Source: Myxococcaceae bacterium (GTDB lineage: Bacteria > Myxococcota > Myxococcia > Myxococcales > Myxococcaceae). Taken from it: a DNA stretch of 37,389 nt. Shown piece after piece: positions 1 through 9,802 of this stretch. Below the pieces are notes generated by a model, which worked only from the letters and a program-made list of their open reading frames with translations, had not been told where the DNA came from and searched no databases. The translations under genes were made by a program, and so were the position numbers. Within the stretch, counting starts at the first letter, position 1. Each line of letters starts with the position of its first letter. The DNA is taken from positions 1-37,389 of the forward strand of contig SECN01000060.1 in assembly GCA_004173515.1 (NCBI GenBank), given 5' to 3'.

Positions 1-479
1 TGTCCGGTTCGGACGCCACGCCCTCGCGCGTGCTGGCCCGCATGGCGGACGCCACGGAGATTGAAATCCACGCGCACGGCATCACCGACCCCAGCATCTC
101 CGGCGCGTCGCTGGTGGTGTTGTCGCCGGAGGTGAACGGCCGCTACGCGCTCACCGCGGACGTGGTGCGCGAACAGCGGCTCACCGGTTCGCCCACCGTG
201 TTCCTGGCCGCGTGCAGCGCGGGCCGCACGACGGCCCTGCAGAGCACGGAGCCCTTCAGCCTGCCGGCGGCCTTCATCGACTCGGGCGCCCGCGCGGTGC
301 TGGCCTCCACGGTGGACATCCCGGACGCGGCGGGGCGCTTCTTCGACGGTGTCCGCCGCCGCATCCACGCGGGCACGCCCGCCGCCGTCGCGCTGCGCGA
401 CGAGCGTCAGGCGTGGCTGGCCCGCGACGCGCGCGCCGCGTGGACGCGCTCCGTGCTGCTGGTGGAGAAGGCGGACTGA
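1..479 (+). CDS. CHAT-domain protein, C-terminal end (truncated by window)
   Basis: The reading frame is already open at base 3, so only the last ~158 codons are present. The fragment looks like the end of a CHAT domain, a caspase-like peptidase fold. It has a HAHG motif, where the catalytic histidine is expected, and 45 residues later AACSAGR, where the catalytic cysteine is expected. It ends in a helical segment (AAVALRDERQAWLARD) typical of CHAT C-termini. In other bacteria CHAT proteins often carry N-terminal TPR repeats and act as proteases or scaffolds in signalling or defence; the N-terminus is outside the window, so this cannot be judged. It converges on the JmjC-like gene with a 9-bp gap. 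Confidence is good for the fold and low for any specific role. Confidence 0.8.
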   Translation, partial: SGSDATPSRVLARMADATEIEIHAHGITDPSISGASLVVLSPEVNGRYALTADVVREQRLTGSPTVFLAACSAGRTTALQSTEPFSLPAAFIDSGARAVLASTVDIPDAAGRFFDGVRRRIHAGTPAAVALRDERQAWLARDARAAWTRSVLLVEKAD

Positions 480-488
480 CTGGCCGGA

Positions 489-1496
489 CTAGAAGGGGGC
501 ATCCAGGTGCGTGTTGCCACCGGGGACGAGGAAGTGGTGGAAGGTGACGCTGGCGCTCACGTCCAGCGCCTTCACCCAGTGCCACCAGCCCACGGGCAGG
601 AACACCATGTCCCCGGGCTCCAGCACCGTCTCCAGCACGGAGGCCTGCGCGAACAGCGGGTGCGCCGCGAGGTCCGGCTTGCCCGCGTCCACGTGGCTGA
701 AGGTGCCCCGGTGCGGGTAGACGCGGTGGCGCTCGTAGGACGGCACCAGCTTCACGTGCTTGCGGCCCAGCACCTGGCCCAACAGGATGTTCATGTTGTC
801 GTGGTGCAGCGGCGTCACGGTGCCCGCGGGCCCCAGCAGCAGCGTCATCATGTCCGCCTGCAACGACGGGTCGATGATGCCCGGGGGCGCGCGCAGGTCC
901 CCTCTCAGCGGCGAGAGCCCCTCGTGCCGCCAGTTATCGTTGCGCGGCACCATGTAGTAGTCGTTCGTCTGCCTGCCGGACTCCACCATGGTGAGGAAGT
1001 CCGCGAAGGGCATCCGCGTGCGGTGCCGGTCATGCTGGGCCGCGTGCTCCGGGTTCGCGTCGCGCCCCATCATCACCTCCACCTCCACCGCCCCGAAGTG
1101 TTCGCGGAAGTAGGACGGCGACCACTTCTGGAGCGCCGGCCAGTCCTTCATCAGCCCGCGCAGCACCACCGGCCGGTGGCCCAGGTAGTAGCGGCGGAAG
1201 AACTCCTCCGGCGCCAGGCCCTCGCGCACCTCCAGTTGGCGGCCCCCGTCCTGGGCCCGCAGCTCGCTGTAGACGTCCATCAGCGACTCCAGCCATCCGA
1301 AGTGCCGGGCCACCTGGAGACATGCCTGGAAGTAGGGGTGCTTCTGCACCGCCTCCATCTCCTGCTGGGCCAGCGCCGGGTCCACGCCCGCACCCACCAG
1401 GACCTGTCGCACTTCATCCGGCCCTACCCCCAGGGCCAGATTCTCCGCCAGCCACTGGCGCCACTCCGGACGCAGCAGGGACGTGTCCTCGTTCAT
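489..1496 (-). CDS. JmjC/cupin-8-like Fe(II)/2-oxoglutarate-dependent oxygenase
   Basis: 335 aa. The C-terminal two thirds match the cupin-like/JmjC family: the metal-binding HxD is H231-H-D233 in TPLHHDNMN, and the distal histidine is H306 in PVGWWHWV. A Lys/Arg-rich strand (GRKHVKLVPSYERHR) lies between them, as in asparaginyl/lysyl hydroxylases. The sequence EFFRRYYLGHRPVVLRG, near residue 105, is the usual entry motif of this group. The first ~95 residues form a helical domain of unknown role. Known relatives hydroxylate protein or tRNA side chains, but the substrate here cannot be predicted. The ATG start is supported by AAGGAG six bases upstream. The gene is monocistronic and convergent with the CHAT gene. 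Confidence 0.85.
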   Translation of the reverse strand: MNEDTSLLRPEWRQWLAENLALGVGPDEVRQVLVGAGVDPALAQQEMEAVQKHPYFQACLQVARHFGWLESLMDVYSELRAQDGGRQLEVREGLAPEEFFRRYYLGHRPVVLRGLMKDWPALQKWSPSYFREHFGAVEVEVMMGRDANPEHAAQHDRHRTRMPFADFLTMVESGRQTNDYYMVPRNDNWRHEGLSPLRGDLRAPPGIIDPSLQADMMTLLLGPAGTVTPLHHDNMNILLGQVLGRKHVKLVPSYERHRVYPHRGTFSHVDAGKPDLAAHPLFAQASVLETVLEPGDMVFLPVGWWHWVKALDVSASVTFHHFLVPGGNTHLDAPF

Positions 1497-1644
1497 TCGG
1501 AACTCCTTGAAATTCTTGAAGGATTGACCCGAAGGGGGCCCCTCCTGCCGGTGCGTCGGAGCGTGGTATGGACTGGCCCCGTCCGTCTTTTTCTACCCAT
1601 CCCATGCTTACGCCGGACTTCCGTCGTACCAGGAGAAGCAATCC

Positions 1645-1821
1645 ATGACCCCCGGAGACGTGTCCTCAGCCCGACCCGGAGCTTTCGAGCCCGACCACAG
1701 CGCCCCACACGTGAAGGGCTCCTATGTGAACTGCGAGCAGCGCGAGCCTCGGCCGCGCAGGCGTCCGCTGCCGCCGCCCTCGGTGCCGGCCCTGTTGGAG
1801 GGGGCTGACGTCGCCCGGTGA
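1645..1821 (+). CDS. Small hypothetical protein, 58 aa
   Basis: An ATG preceded by AGGAG nine bases upstream opens a 58-codon frame. The peptide begins MTPGDVSSARPGAFEPDHS and contains a central HVKGSYVNCEQRE stretch with one Cys, then an Arg/Pro-rich segment (PRPRRRPLPPPSVP) and an acidic end. There is no signal peptide or membrane segment. A GC hairpin with a T6 run begins seven bases after the stop, which supports a separate, terminated transcript. I recognise no family. It lies between the divergent JmjC-like gene and the ECF sigma operon. The reading is supported by the ribosome binding site and terminator rather than by homology, and a non-coding RNA with chance coding potential is the alternative. 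Confidence 0.5.
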   Translation: MTPGDVSSARPGAFEPDHSAPHVKGSYVNCEQREPRPRRRPLPPPSVPALLEGADVAR

Positions 1822-1828
1822 GCATCCG

Positions 1829-1864
1829 GCCCGGCGGGCCTGTCCGCGCTTCCGGGCATTTTTT
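1829..1864 (+). terminator. Intrinsic terminator after the 58-aa gene
   Basis: GCCCGG (1829-1834) pairs with CCGGGC (1852-1857) and is followed by ATTTTTT (1858-1864). A competing shorter stem, GGCCC/GGGCC, lies inside the 5' half. Six consecutive Ts are rare in this GC-rich window, which makes the call stronger. It would end transcription of the 58-aa gene before the sigma factor gene. Confidence 0.65.
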
Positions 1865-1930
1865 CTCAAGAAACAGGCCGCTCGGCGTCTTTAGTCAGGA
1901 AGCCCACCAGTCACTTCGAGTCCGTGCGTC

Positions 1931-2488
1931 ATGGCCAACCTCTTCAACCGGGAACGGCGCCAGTTCGATGCGTTCACCGAGCGGCACCGGCCCAGCCTGC
2001 TGGCCGTGGCCCGCCGGTTGTGTGCCCGCGGCGTCCTGGATCCAGATGACCTGGTCCAGGAGGCCTTCGTGCGGGCGTGGCCGGAGTTCGGCCACCTGAA
2101 GGACCGCACGGAGGCGGCGTGCGCGGCGTGGTTGTGCACGACGATGACGAACCGGTTCCTCGACCACTGCCGGCGGCAGCGGACGGAGATCCGGGGGCTG
2201 CCGCACCTGGCGCTGGTGCAGGACCTGCCAGCGACGGGGGATGGAGATCAGGAGAACTGGGAGCTGGTGGGCAATGACGCCTTCCAGGCGGCCATCGAGC
2301 AGCTCAAGCCGCACCTGCGGGATGCGTACAAGTTGCACGCGGAAGGCTGCCGCTACCAGGCCATTGCCGAGAAATTCAACGTCCCCGTGGGAACCGTGGG
2401 CAGCTGGCTGACGCTGGCGCGCCGGGACCTCAGGGAACTGCTGCTTCCGAGCGTGGCCGTGGCCCGGGAGCGGGGAGTCCAGGTATGA
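1931..2488 (+). CDS. ECF-type RNA polymerase sigma factor
   Basis: 185 aa, a normal size for an ECF (group 4) sigma factor. Region 2 is at about residues 13-80, with the conserved DPDDLVQEAFVRAW core at 37-50. Region 4 with its helix-turn-helix is at 130-170 (YQAIAEKFNVPVGTVGSWL). Region 3 is absent. The stop codon overlaps the ATG of the next gene (ATGA at 2485-2488), so sigma and anti-sigma are translationally coupled, the classic arrangement for an ECF sigma held inactive by its partner. The ribosome binding site is weak. I could not find a convincing GGAAC/GTC-type autoregulated promoter upstream. The regulon is unknown. Confidence 0.93.
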   Translation: MANLFNRERRQFDAFTERHRPSLLAVARRLCARGVLDPDDLVQEAFVRAWPEFGHLKDRTEAACAAWLCTTMTNRFLDHCRRQRTEIRGLPHLALVQDLPATGDGDQENWELVGNDAFQAAIEQLKPHLRDAYKLHAEGCRYQAIAEKFNVPVGTVGSWLTLARRDLRELLLPSVAVARERGVQV

Positions 2489-3357
2489 ACGCGCATTGCA
2501 CGAAGCTGCACCTCTTCATGGACGGGGAGCTGTCCGAGGCGGATGCGGAAGGCTTCCGGCACCACCTGCCGCGCTGCCCCGGCTGTGAAGGGGGTCTTCG
2601 GGACCTGCTCCAGTTGGAGCTGCTGGCGGCGCGGGCCCTGGGCACGGGCGCCGTCGAACAGCCGGTGGAGCAGCCTCGGGGCAACGTGGTGGCGCTGGGC
2701 GCGTGGGTGCGCCGCAACGCGCGCGTCGTGGCGCCCCTGGCCATGGCCGCCAGCCTCTGCGCCGTCATGGTGCCGCGCATGATGCCGGCGCCGGAGATCC
2801 CGGCGGTGGTCTTCCTGGAGAACCAGTCCACGCGTGCGCTGGAAGGTCGCGTCTCGCATGCCCGCGCGGACCAGTGGCGCCGCTACATGCCCATGCGCGG
2901 CAATGGCAACGCCGCCCCGGGCGCGGAGTCCGCGGAGGCGCAGGCCCCGCTGCCGCTGCGGCCGCTGGCGGAGATGGAGGAGCGCAAGGAGTTCCGCGGC
3001 ATCGTCGCGGCCTACGTGCTGCACGGCCAGTGGCAGCAGGCGCAGGCGGTGCTGTCGCGTGAGCCCGAGTCGCACGCTCGCGACAACGACAAGGCGGTGG
3101 TGGCGCTGCACGAGAGCCGCTTCCAGGACGCGCTGCTCCTGTTGGACCCCGTGGTGAAGGCGGAGCCGAAGCATGCGCAGGCCCTGTGGAACCGCGGCCT
3201 CGCGCTGTACGGGCTGAATCAGTTCGAGCGCGCCGCGAGTGACTTCAAGAGGGTGGCGGAGCTGGACGAGGCCGGCTGGAGCAAGGAGGCGCGTGACCGC
3301 ATGGAAGAGGCACTCGCAAAGCATGATGCGCAGCCGCGCGGCAAAGCGGCCCCCTGA
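2485..3357 (+). CDS. Anti-sigma factor, zinc-finger (zf-HC2) plus TPR repeats
   Basis: 290 aa. The N-terminus has the ZAS signature H27-x3-C31-x2-C34 in HHLPRCPGC, which binds zinc and clamps ECF sigma factors. A short hydrophobic stretch at about 81-97 (VVAPLAMAASLCAVMVP) may be a single membrane anchor, though it is short. Residues ~160-280 resemble TPR helices (ALWNRGLALYGLNQFERAASDFKRVAELD), so the sensing half is a protein-protein interaction module rather than a periplasmic ligand domain. It overlaps the sigma gene by 4 bp. Role in sigma control is inferred from motif and operon; what the TPR part binds is unknown. Confidence 0.85.
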   Translation: MNAHCTKLHLFMDGELSEADAEGFRHHLPRCPGCEGGLRDLLQLELLAARALGTGAVEQPVEQPRGNVVALGAWVRRNARVVAPLAMAASLCAVMVPRMMPAPEIPAVVFLENQSTRALEGRVSHARADQWRRYMPMRGNGNAAPGAESAEAQAPLPLRPLAEMEERKEFRGIVAAYVLHGQWQQAQAVLSREPESHARDNDKAVVALHESRFQDALLLLDPVVKAEPKHAQALWNRGLALYGLNQFERAASDFKRVAELDEAGWSKEARDRMEEALAKHDAQPRGKAAP

Positions 3358-3390
3358 AGTTCCCGTCGTCCTGCCCGCGCGCCGGAGCGT

Positions 3391-3417
3391 CCACCAGCGG
3401 GCGCCCCGCGCGGGTGG
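3391..3417 (+). terminator. Hairpin downstream of the sigma/anti-sigma operon
   Basis: Nested GC stems: CCACC (3391-3395) pairs with GGTGG (3413-3417), enclosing GCGGG (3397-3401) paired with CCCGC (3405-3409) around a CGC loop. No T run follows, so intrinsic termination would be weak. It sits between the anti-sigma stop and the acyl-CoA ligase. Confidence 0.35.
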
Positions 3418-3484
3418 ATCGCCTTCGGACGCGGGATGACGTGTCAGGCTCCTGGGGTTGTCGGAACACTCCAGGAGCTTGCCC

Positions 3485-5119
3485 ATGCCCGAGTCCTCTC
3501 CCCGCGCTTCCGTCGACTACGCGACCGCCCGCCGTGACTTCCGGTGGGAGCGGCCCGAGCACTTCAACTTCGCCACCGACGTCATCGACCGGCACGCGGC
3601 CGAGCGGCCCCAGGCCCCCGCGCTCCAGTGGTCCGACGAGTCCGGGCGCTCCCAGCGCTTCACCTTCCAGGAGCTGAAGGAGCGCTCGCTGCACGCGGCG
3701 CGCTTCCTGGACGGGCTGGGCCTGAAGCGGGGCGACCGGGCCTTCATCCTGATGCCGCGCGTGCCGGAGTGGTGGTTCCTGGTGTTGGGCTGCATCCGCG
3801 CCGGCATCGTCTTCATGCCCGGCACGCCCATGCTCACCGCCAAGGACATCCGCTACCGGCTGGAGGCCGCGCACGCGAAGGCCGTCCTCACCGACGCAAG
3901 CTGTCTGGACCGCTTCGAGGGCGTGATGGACGTGGCGGGCGTGACGACGTGGGTGTCCACCGGGGATGCTCCCCTCCCGTGGACGCGCTACGCGTCGGAG
4001 GCGCTGGCGGAGTCCCAGGCCGTGGCGTTCCCGCCGACGCGCGCGGACGATGCGCTGCTCATCTACTTCACGTCCGGCACCACCGGCATGCCGAAGATGG
4101 TGCAGCACACGCAGGCCAGCTACGGCCAGGGCCACCTCATCACCGGGCGCTACTGGTTGGACCTGCGGCCGGAGGACCGGCACCTGACGCTCAGCGACAC
4201 CGGCTGGGCGAAGTGCGCGTGGGGCAAGCTCTTCGGTCCGTGGAGCGAGGGCGCGTGCAACGTCGTCCATGACTTCCGCGGGCGGTTCGACCCCATGGCC
4301 TTCCTCAAGGTGCTGGAGCGCGAGCGCGTCACCACCTTCTGCGCGCCGCCCACCGCGTGGCGCGCGCTGGTATTGCAGGACCTGAAGGCGGTGGACCTGT
4401 CCGCCCTGCGCCACACCGTGAGCGCGGGCGAGCCGCTCAACCCGGAGGTCATCGAGACGTGGAAGGAGGCCACCGGGCTCTTCATCCGGGAAGGCTACGG
4501 CCAGACGGAGACGGTGGTCATCGTGGGCATGTTCCCGTCGCTTCCGCCGCGCATGGGCTCCATGGGCAAGCCGTCCCCCGGCTTCACCGTGGGCGTCATC
4601 GACGAGAAGGGCGACGAGGTCGCGGACGGGCAGGAGGGCGACATCGCGGTGCGCGTGAAGCCGGAGCGGCCGGTGGGCCTGTTCCACGGCTACCTGGATG
4701 ACGACGCGGCCAACGCGGCCAGCAGCCGGGGTGACTGGTACGTCACGGGCGACCGCGCGGTGCGCGACGCGGACGGCTACCTGTGGTTCGTGGGGCGCTC
4801 GGATGACGTCATCAAGACGTCCGGCTACCGGGTGGGCCCCTTCGAGGTGGAGTCCGCGCTGCTGGAGCACCCCGCGGTGGCCGAGTCCGCCGTCATCGGC
4901 GTGCCGGACGACAAGATTGGCCAGCGCATCAAGGCCTACGTGCTGCTGACGCCGGGCCACACCGCGTCGCCCGCGCTCGCGCAGGAGCTGCAGGACTTCG
5001 TGAAGAAGACGACGGCGCCCTACAAGTACCCGCGTGAGATTGAGTTCGTGTCGGAGCTGCCCAAGACGGTGAGCGGGAAGATCCGCCGCGCCGAGCTGCG
5101 CGCCACCCAGAAGAAGTAG
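3485..5119 (+). CDS. AMP-forming acyl-CoA synthetase
   Basis: 544 aa from ATG 3485, chosen because AGGAG lies seven bases upstream; an in-frame upstream start at 3458 lacks this. It is a member of the ANL superfamily and activates a carboxylic acid to acyl-AMP and then acyl-CoA. Motifs in order: phosphate-binding YFTSGTTGMPK (194-204), A5 motif GYGQTE (337-342), A7/A8 hinge YVTGDRAVRDADGYLWFVGR and DDVIKTSGYRVGP, and catalytic lysine K532 in TVSGKIRR. The overall pattern resembles acetyl-CoA synthetase-like or medium-chain acyl-CoA ligases rather than long-chain FadD. The exact chain length cannot be read from sequence. It appears monocistronic and is convergent with gnd. Confidence 0.92.
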   Translation: MPESSPRASVDYATARRDFRWERPEHFNFATDVIDRHAAERPQAPALQWSDESGRSQRFTFQELKERSLHAARFLDGLGLKRGDRAFILMPRVPEWWFLVLGCIRAGIVFMPGTPMLTAKDIRYRLEAAHAKAVLTDASCLDRFEGVMDVAGVTTWVSTGDAPLPWTRYASEALAESQAVAFPPTRADDALLIYFTSGTTGMPKMVQHTQASYGQGHLITGRYWLDLRPEDRHLTLSDTGWAKCAWGKLFGPWSEGACNVVHDFRGRFDPMAFLKVLERERVTTFCAPPTAWRALVLQDLKAVDLSALRHTVSAGEPLNPEVIETWKEATGLFIREGYGQTETVVIVGMFPSLPPRMGSMGKPSPGFTVGVIDEKGDEVADGQEGDIAVRVKPERPVGLFHGYLDDDAANAASSRGDWYVTGDRAVRDADGYLWFVGRSDDVIKTSGYRVGPFEVESALLEHPAVAESAVIGVPDDKIGQRIKAYVLLTPGHTASPALAQELQDFVKKTTAPYKYPREIEFVSELPKTVSGKIRRAELRATQKK

Positions 5120-5145
5120 GGGGCGCGCAGCCTGGGGGCCGGGGA

Positions 5146-6573
5146 CTACTTCAGCCAGTCCGAGTGCACGAAGCCGGCGTCGGGCTTGTCCCGCCGCTGG
5201 TACGTGTGCGCGCCGAACGCGTCGCGCTGGGCCTGGGTGAGGTTCTGCGGCAGCTCCGGGCTGCGGTAGCTGTCCATGTACGCCAGGCTGCCGCTGAACA
5301 CCGGCACGGGGATGCCCGCCTTCGTCGCCGAGCCCACGAACTTGCGCCACGACGGCGCCAGCTTCTCCAGCTCCGGGGCGAACGCCTCCGACACCATCAG
5401 GTTGGGCAGCGTGGGCTGCTGCTGGAAGGCCGCGCGCAGCGGCGTGAGGAGCTTCGCGCGGATGATGCAGCCGCCCCGCCAGATGCGCGCCATCTCCGAA
5501 AGCGACACGCCCCACTTGTACTCGTCGGAGGCCGCCTGGATGAGCCGCATGCCCTGCGCGTACGTCACCACGCGCGCCGCGTAGAGCGCGTCGTGCGCCC
5601 ACTGGGCCAGGTGCTGCTGCTCCTCGGAGGTGAGCGACACGGAGGGGCCGTGCAGCTTCTTGCTCGCGGCGACGCGGTCCTCCTTGTGCGCGGACAGGTT
5701 GCGCGCATCCAGCGCGGACGCGATGGAGGGCACCGGCACGCCCAGGTCGAGCGCCACCTGCACGGTCCACTTGCCCGTGCCCTTCTGGCCGGCCTTGTCG
5801 AGCACCATGTCCACCAGGGGCTTGCCCGTCTCCGGGTCGCGCTTGCGCAGCACCTTGATGGTGGTCTCCAGGAGGAACGATTCGGCGATGCCCTCGTTCC
5901 ACTTGGAGAACAGCTCGGCCAGGGCCGCGGTGTCCAGGCCCAGGCCGCGGCGCAGCACGTCGTACGTCTCCGCGAGCAGCTGCATGTCCGCGTACTCGAT
6001 GCCGTTGTGCACCATCTTCACGAAGTGGCCCGCGCCCTCCGGGCCCACGTGGGTGACGCACAGGCCTTCCTCGCTGCGCGCGGCGATGGCCTCCAGCACG
6101 GGCTGCACCAGCGCGTACGCGTCCTTGGGGCCGCCCGGCATGATGGACGGGCCGTTGCGCGCGCCCTCCTCGCCGCCGGACACGCCGATGCCCAGGAAGT
6201 GGAAGCCCTTCTCCTTGCACAGGGCTTCGCGGCGCCGCGTGTCCAGGTACCAGGAGTTGCCCGCGTCCATGATGACGTCGCCGGGCGACAACAGCGGGAA
6301 CAGCCGCTCCATCATCTGGTCCACCGGCGCGCCGGCGGTGATCATCAGCAGGACGCGGCGCGGACGCTCCAGGCCGGAGACGAACGCCTCCAGCTCCGGG
6401 TAGCCGGCCAGGGCCTGCTTCGGGTTCTCCTTCTGGACCTTGGTGATGGCCTCCGGGTGGCGGTCCCACACCGCGACGCTGAACCCGTGGTCCGCGATGT
6501 TGAGGGCGAGGCTTGCGCCCATGACGCCCATGCCCACCACGCCGAACTGCGCAGGCTTTGTCTGTGTGCCCAT
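5146..6573 (-). CDS. gnd: 6-phosphogluconate dehydrogenase, decarboxylating
   Basis: 475 aa, full length for the long bacterial form. It oxidises 6-phosphogluconate to ribulose 5-phosphate and CO2 with NADP reduction. The N-terminal Rossmann motif is VGMGVMGASLALNIADHG. The substrate-binding signature SGGEEGARNGPSIMPGG and the catalytic-lysine segment GAGHFVKMVHNGIEY follow, then the all-helical C-terminal domain. It is the last gene of zwf-pgl-gnd, 18 bp after pgl, so the whole oxidative pentose-phosphate branch is transcribed together. Nothing looks altered. Confidence 0.97.
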   Translation of the reverse strand: MGTQTKPAQFGVVGMGVMGASLALNIADHGFSVAVWDRHPEAITKVQKENPKQALAGYPELEAFVSGLERPRRVLLMITAGAPVDQMMERLFPLLSPGDVIMDAGNSWYLDTRRREALCKEKGFHFLGIGVSGGEEGARNGPSIMPGGPKDAYALVQPVLEAIAARSEEGLCVTHVGPEGAGHFVKMVHNGIEYADMQLLAETYDVLRRGLGLDTAALAELFSKWNEGIAESFLLETTIKVLRKRDPETGKPLVDMVLDKAGQKGTGKWTVQVALDLGVPVPSIASALDARNLSAHKEDRVAASKKLHGPSVSLTSEEQQHLAQWAHDALYAARVVTYAQGMRLIQAASDEYKWGVSLSEMARIWRGGCIIRAKLLTPLRAAFQQQPTLPNLMVSEAFAPELEKLAPSWRKFVGSATKAGIPVPVFSGSLAYMDSYRSPELPQNLTQAQRDAFGAHTYQRRDKPDAGFVHSDWLK

Positions 6574-6591
6574 GTTCCCTCCGAGCCGCGC

Positions 6592-7253
6592 CTACCCGTA
6601 GGCGGCGGGGTCCAGCATCCACTGCGTGTTCGTGACGTGCGACGCGGGCAGTTGCATATCGCCCTGAAGCACCCGCCGCATGGCGTCCCGCTTGCCCTCA
6701 CCCGCCACCAGTCCCAGCACCGCCCCCGCGCCCTGGAGCACGGGGAACGTCAGCGTCATCCGCCACGGTGGCGGCTTGGAGGTCTGCTTCACCGCCAGCA
6801 CCCGCGCGGTGCGCTCCGAAAGCGCCGGGTGGTCGGGAAACAGGCTCGCGGTGTGGCCGTCCTCGCCCACGCCGATGAGCACCACGTCCAGCCGCTCCGG
6901 CAGTCTCTTCGCGTAGTCGGCCGCGGCGTCCTCATGGTCCTCGCGCTCGCCCTGCATGCGGAACACCTGCGCGTCCGAAAGCTTCAGCGGCGTGAGCAGC
7001 GCTTCCTTCACCAGCTTGTAGTTGCTGTCCGCGTGGTCGGGCGGCACGAAGCGCTCGTCCACGAAGTACACGTCCACCCGTTCCCAGGGCAGCGTGTGCT
7101 CCGCGAGCGCGCGGTACGCGGGGCGCGGCGTGTTGCCGCCCGACAGCGCCAGGCTCACCCGCTGCTTCGTCGCGAGCGCCTTCTGGAGCTCGCGCGCCAG
7201 CCAGTCGGAGGCCTCCAGGGTCAGCTTCTCCGGGGGGACGATGAGCGGCTTCG

Positions 7254-7257
<4 letters not shown>
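6592..7257 (-). CDS. pgl: 6-phosphogluconolactonase
   Basis: 221 aa from ATG 7257. The frame stays open far upstream, but that part lies antisense-shifted within zwf and is not protein-like; the ATGA overlap with the zwf stop fixes this start. It hydrolyses 6-phosphogluconolactone, the product of Zwf. Family motifs are SLALSGGNTPRPAYRAL near the N-terminus, VDVYFVDERFVPPDHADSN and GVGEDGHTASLFP, the glucosamine-6-phosphate-isomerase-like fold of the DevB/Pgl type. Length is slightly short of the usual 230-240 aa but no motif is missing. It is translationally coupled to zwf. Confidence 0.96.
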
Positions 7258-8795
<1,538 letters not shown>

Positions 8796-8846
8796 GCGGT
8801 GTCTCCTCCGGTTCAACCGGGCACCTTAAGGCGCTAATCTGGCGGC

Positions 8847-8865
8847 CCTGCAAGCGCATTGCAGG
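8847..8865. promoter_or_regulatory. Dyad in the zwf / FabL-like divergent promoter region
   Basis: CCTGCAA (8847-8853) and TTGCAGG (8859-8865) form a perfect 7-bp inverted repeat with a 5-base GCGCA centre, 52 bp upstream of the zwf start and 122 bp before the reductase start. The spacing fits an operator for a dimeric repressor or activator. There is no T run, so it is not an intrinsic terminator. The assignment is inference only. Confidence 0.35.
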
Positions 8866-8986
8866 AGAATGATGCGGGCCTGACGTCTTGCCTGCCCCAG
8901 CGGTGGGGGCCGTCCCGGCTCCGCCGTGGAGCGCGCGGGCAGCCGGGCGGCGTCGGGCGGTCGGGAACATGATATTTCCGGGGGTC

Positions 8987-9784
8987 ATGACGACTCCTCC
9001 CGTGGCGCTCATCACCGGGGGTTCGCGTGGCGTGGGCCGCGCGGTCTCCCTCCGGCTGGCCCGTGCCGGCTATGACATCGTCTCCACCTACCGTCGTGAC
9101 GCGGACGCCGCGGCGACGCTGGCGAAGGAGGTGGAGGCGCTGGGCCGCCGCTGTCGTACGGTGATGGCGGACCAACTGGAGCCCGCGTCCCTGCACGGCG
9201 TGTTCGACGTCATCCAGGAGGAGTTCAAGGGCCTGGACGTGTTCGTCGCCAACGCGGCCTCCACCGTCTTCACGCCGCTGATGCAGACGAAGCTGCACCA
9301 GATGGACAAGACCTTCAACGTGACGGTGAAGAGCTTCCTCCTGGGCGCGCAGCGTTCCGTTCCGCTGATGGAGGGCCGCAAGGGGCGCATCGTCGCGGTG
9401 TCGGGCATGGATTCGCGCATGCCGCTGCCGTTCCACGGCCTCTTGGGCGCGATGAAGGGCGCCATGGAGATCATGGTGAAGTACCTGGCCGCGGAGCTGA
9501 GCGGCACGGGCATCCGCGTCAACGCGGTCAACCCGGGCTACATCGACACGGACTCCAGCCGCTTCTACATGGGCGATGCGTGGGCGGGCCTGGAGGAGAG
9601 GGTGAAGGAGCAGGTGCCCGCGGGGCACGTGGCCAGCGTGGATGAGATTGCCCGCCCCATCGAATGGCTGTGTTCGGAAGGCTCCGCGTACGTGAACGGC
9701 CAGACGCTGGTGGTGGATGGCGGCCTGGAGGTCAACTATGCGATGGGCTTCGCCGCGAACATGACGACGCCGGCCTCGCGCTGA
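8987..9784 (+). CDS. SDR-family reductase, FabL-like, with atypical active site
   Basis: 265 aa from ATG 8987; an in-frame ATG at 8969 would add six residues. The cofactor motif is [10 protein letters not shown] at the N-terminus, and the NAANA-like segment is VFVANAAS. The C-terminal part ([26 protein letters not shown]) follows enoyl-ACP reductase FabL rather than ordinary ketoreductases. Ser139 and Lys157 are in place, but the tyrosine is missing: position K-4 is Leu153, and K-7, where FabL has its Tyr (YX6K), is His150. It may be a FabL-like fatty-acid enzyme with changed chemistry, or a non-catalytic relative. The 18-bp gap to plsC suggests co-transcription and a lipid role. Confidence 0.8.
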   Translation: MTTPPVALITGGSRGVGRAVSLRLARAGYDIVSTYRRDADAAATLAKEVEALGRRCRTVMADQLEPASLHGVFDVIQEEFKGLDVFVANAASTVFTPLMQTKLHQMDKTFNVTVKSFLLGAQRSVPLMEGRKGRIVAVSGMDSRMPLPFHGLLGAMKGAMEIMVKYLAAELSGTGIRVNAVNPGYIDTDSSRFYMGDAWAGLEERVKEQVPAGHVASVDEIARPIEWLCSEGSAYVNGQTLVVDGGLEVNYAMGFAANMTTPASR

Positions 9785-9802
9785 CCTCCGCCGATACCTT
9801 CC

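Noticed and set aside
3245..6622. Very long open frame on the minus strand (over 1100 codons)
   Set aside because: It lies antisense to the acyl-CoA ligase and out of frame with gnd; its composition is Arg/His/Gly-rich with no family motifs. It is a by-product of high GC at third positions.
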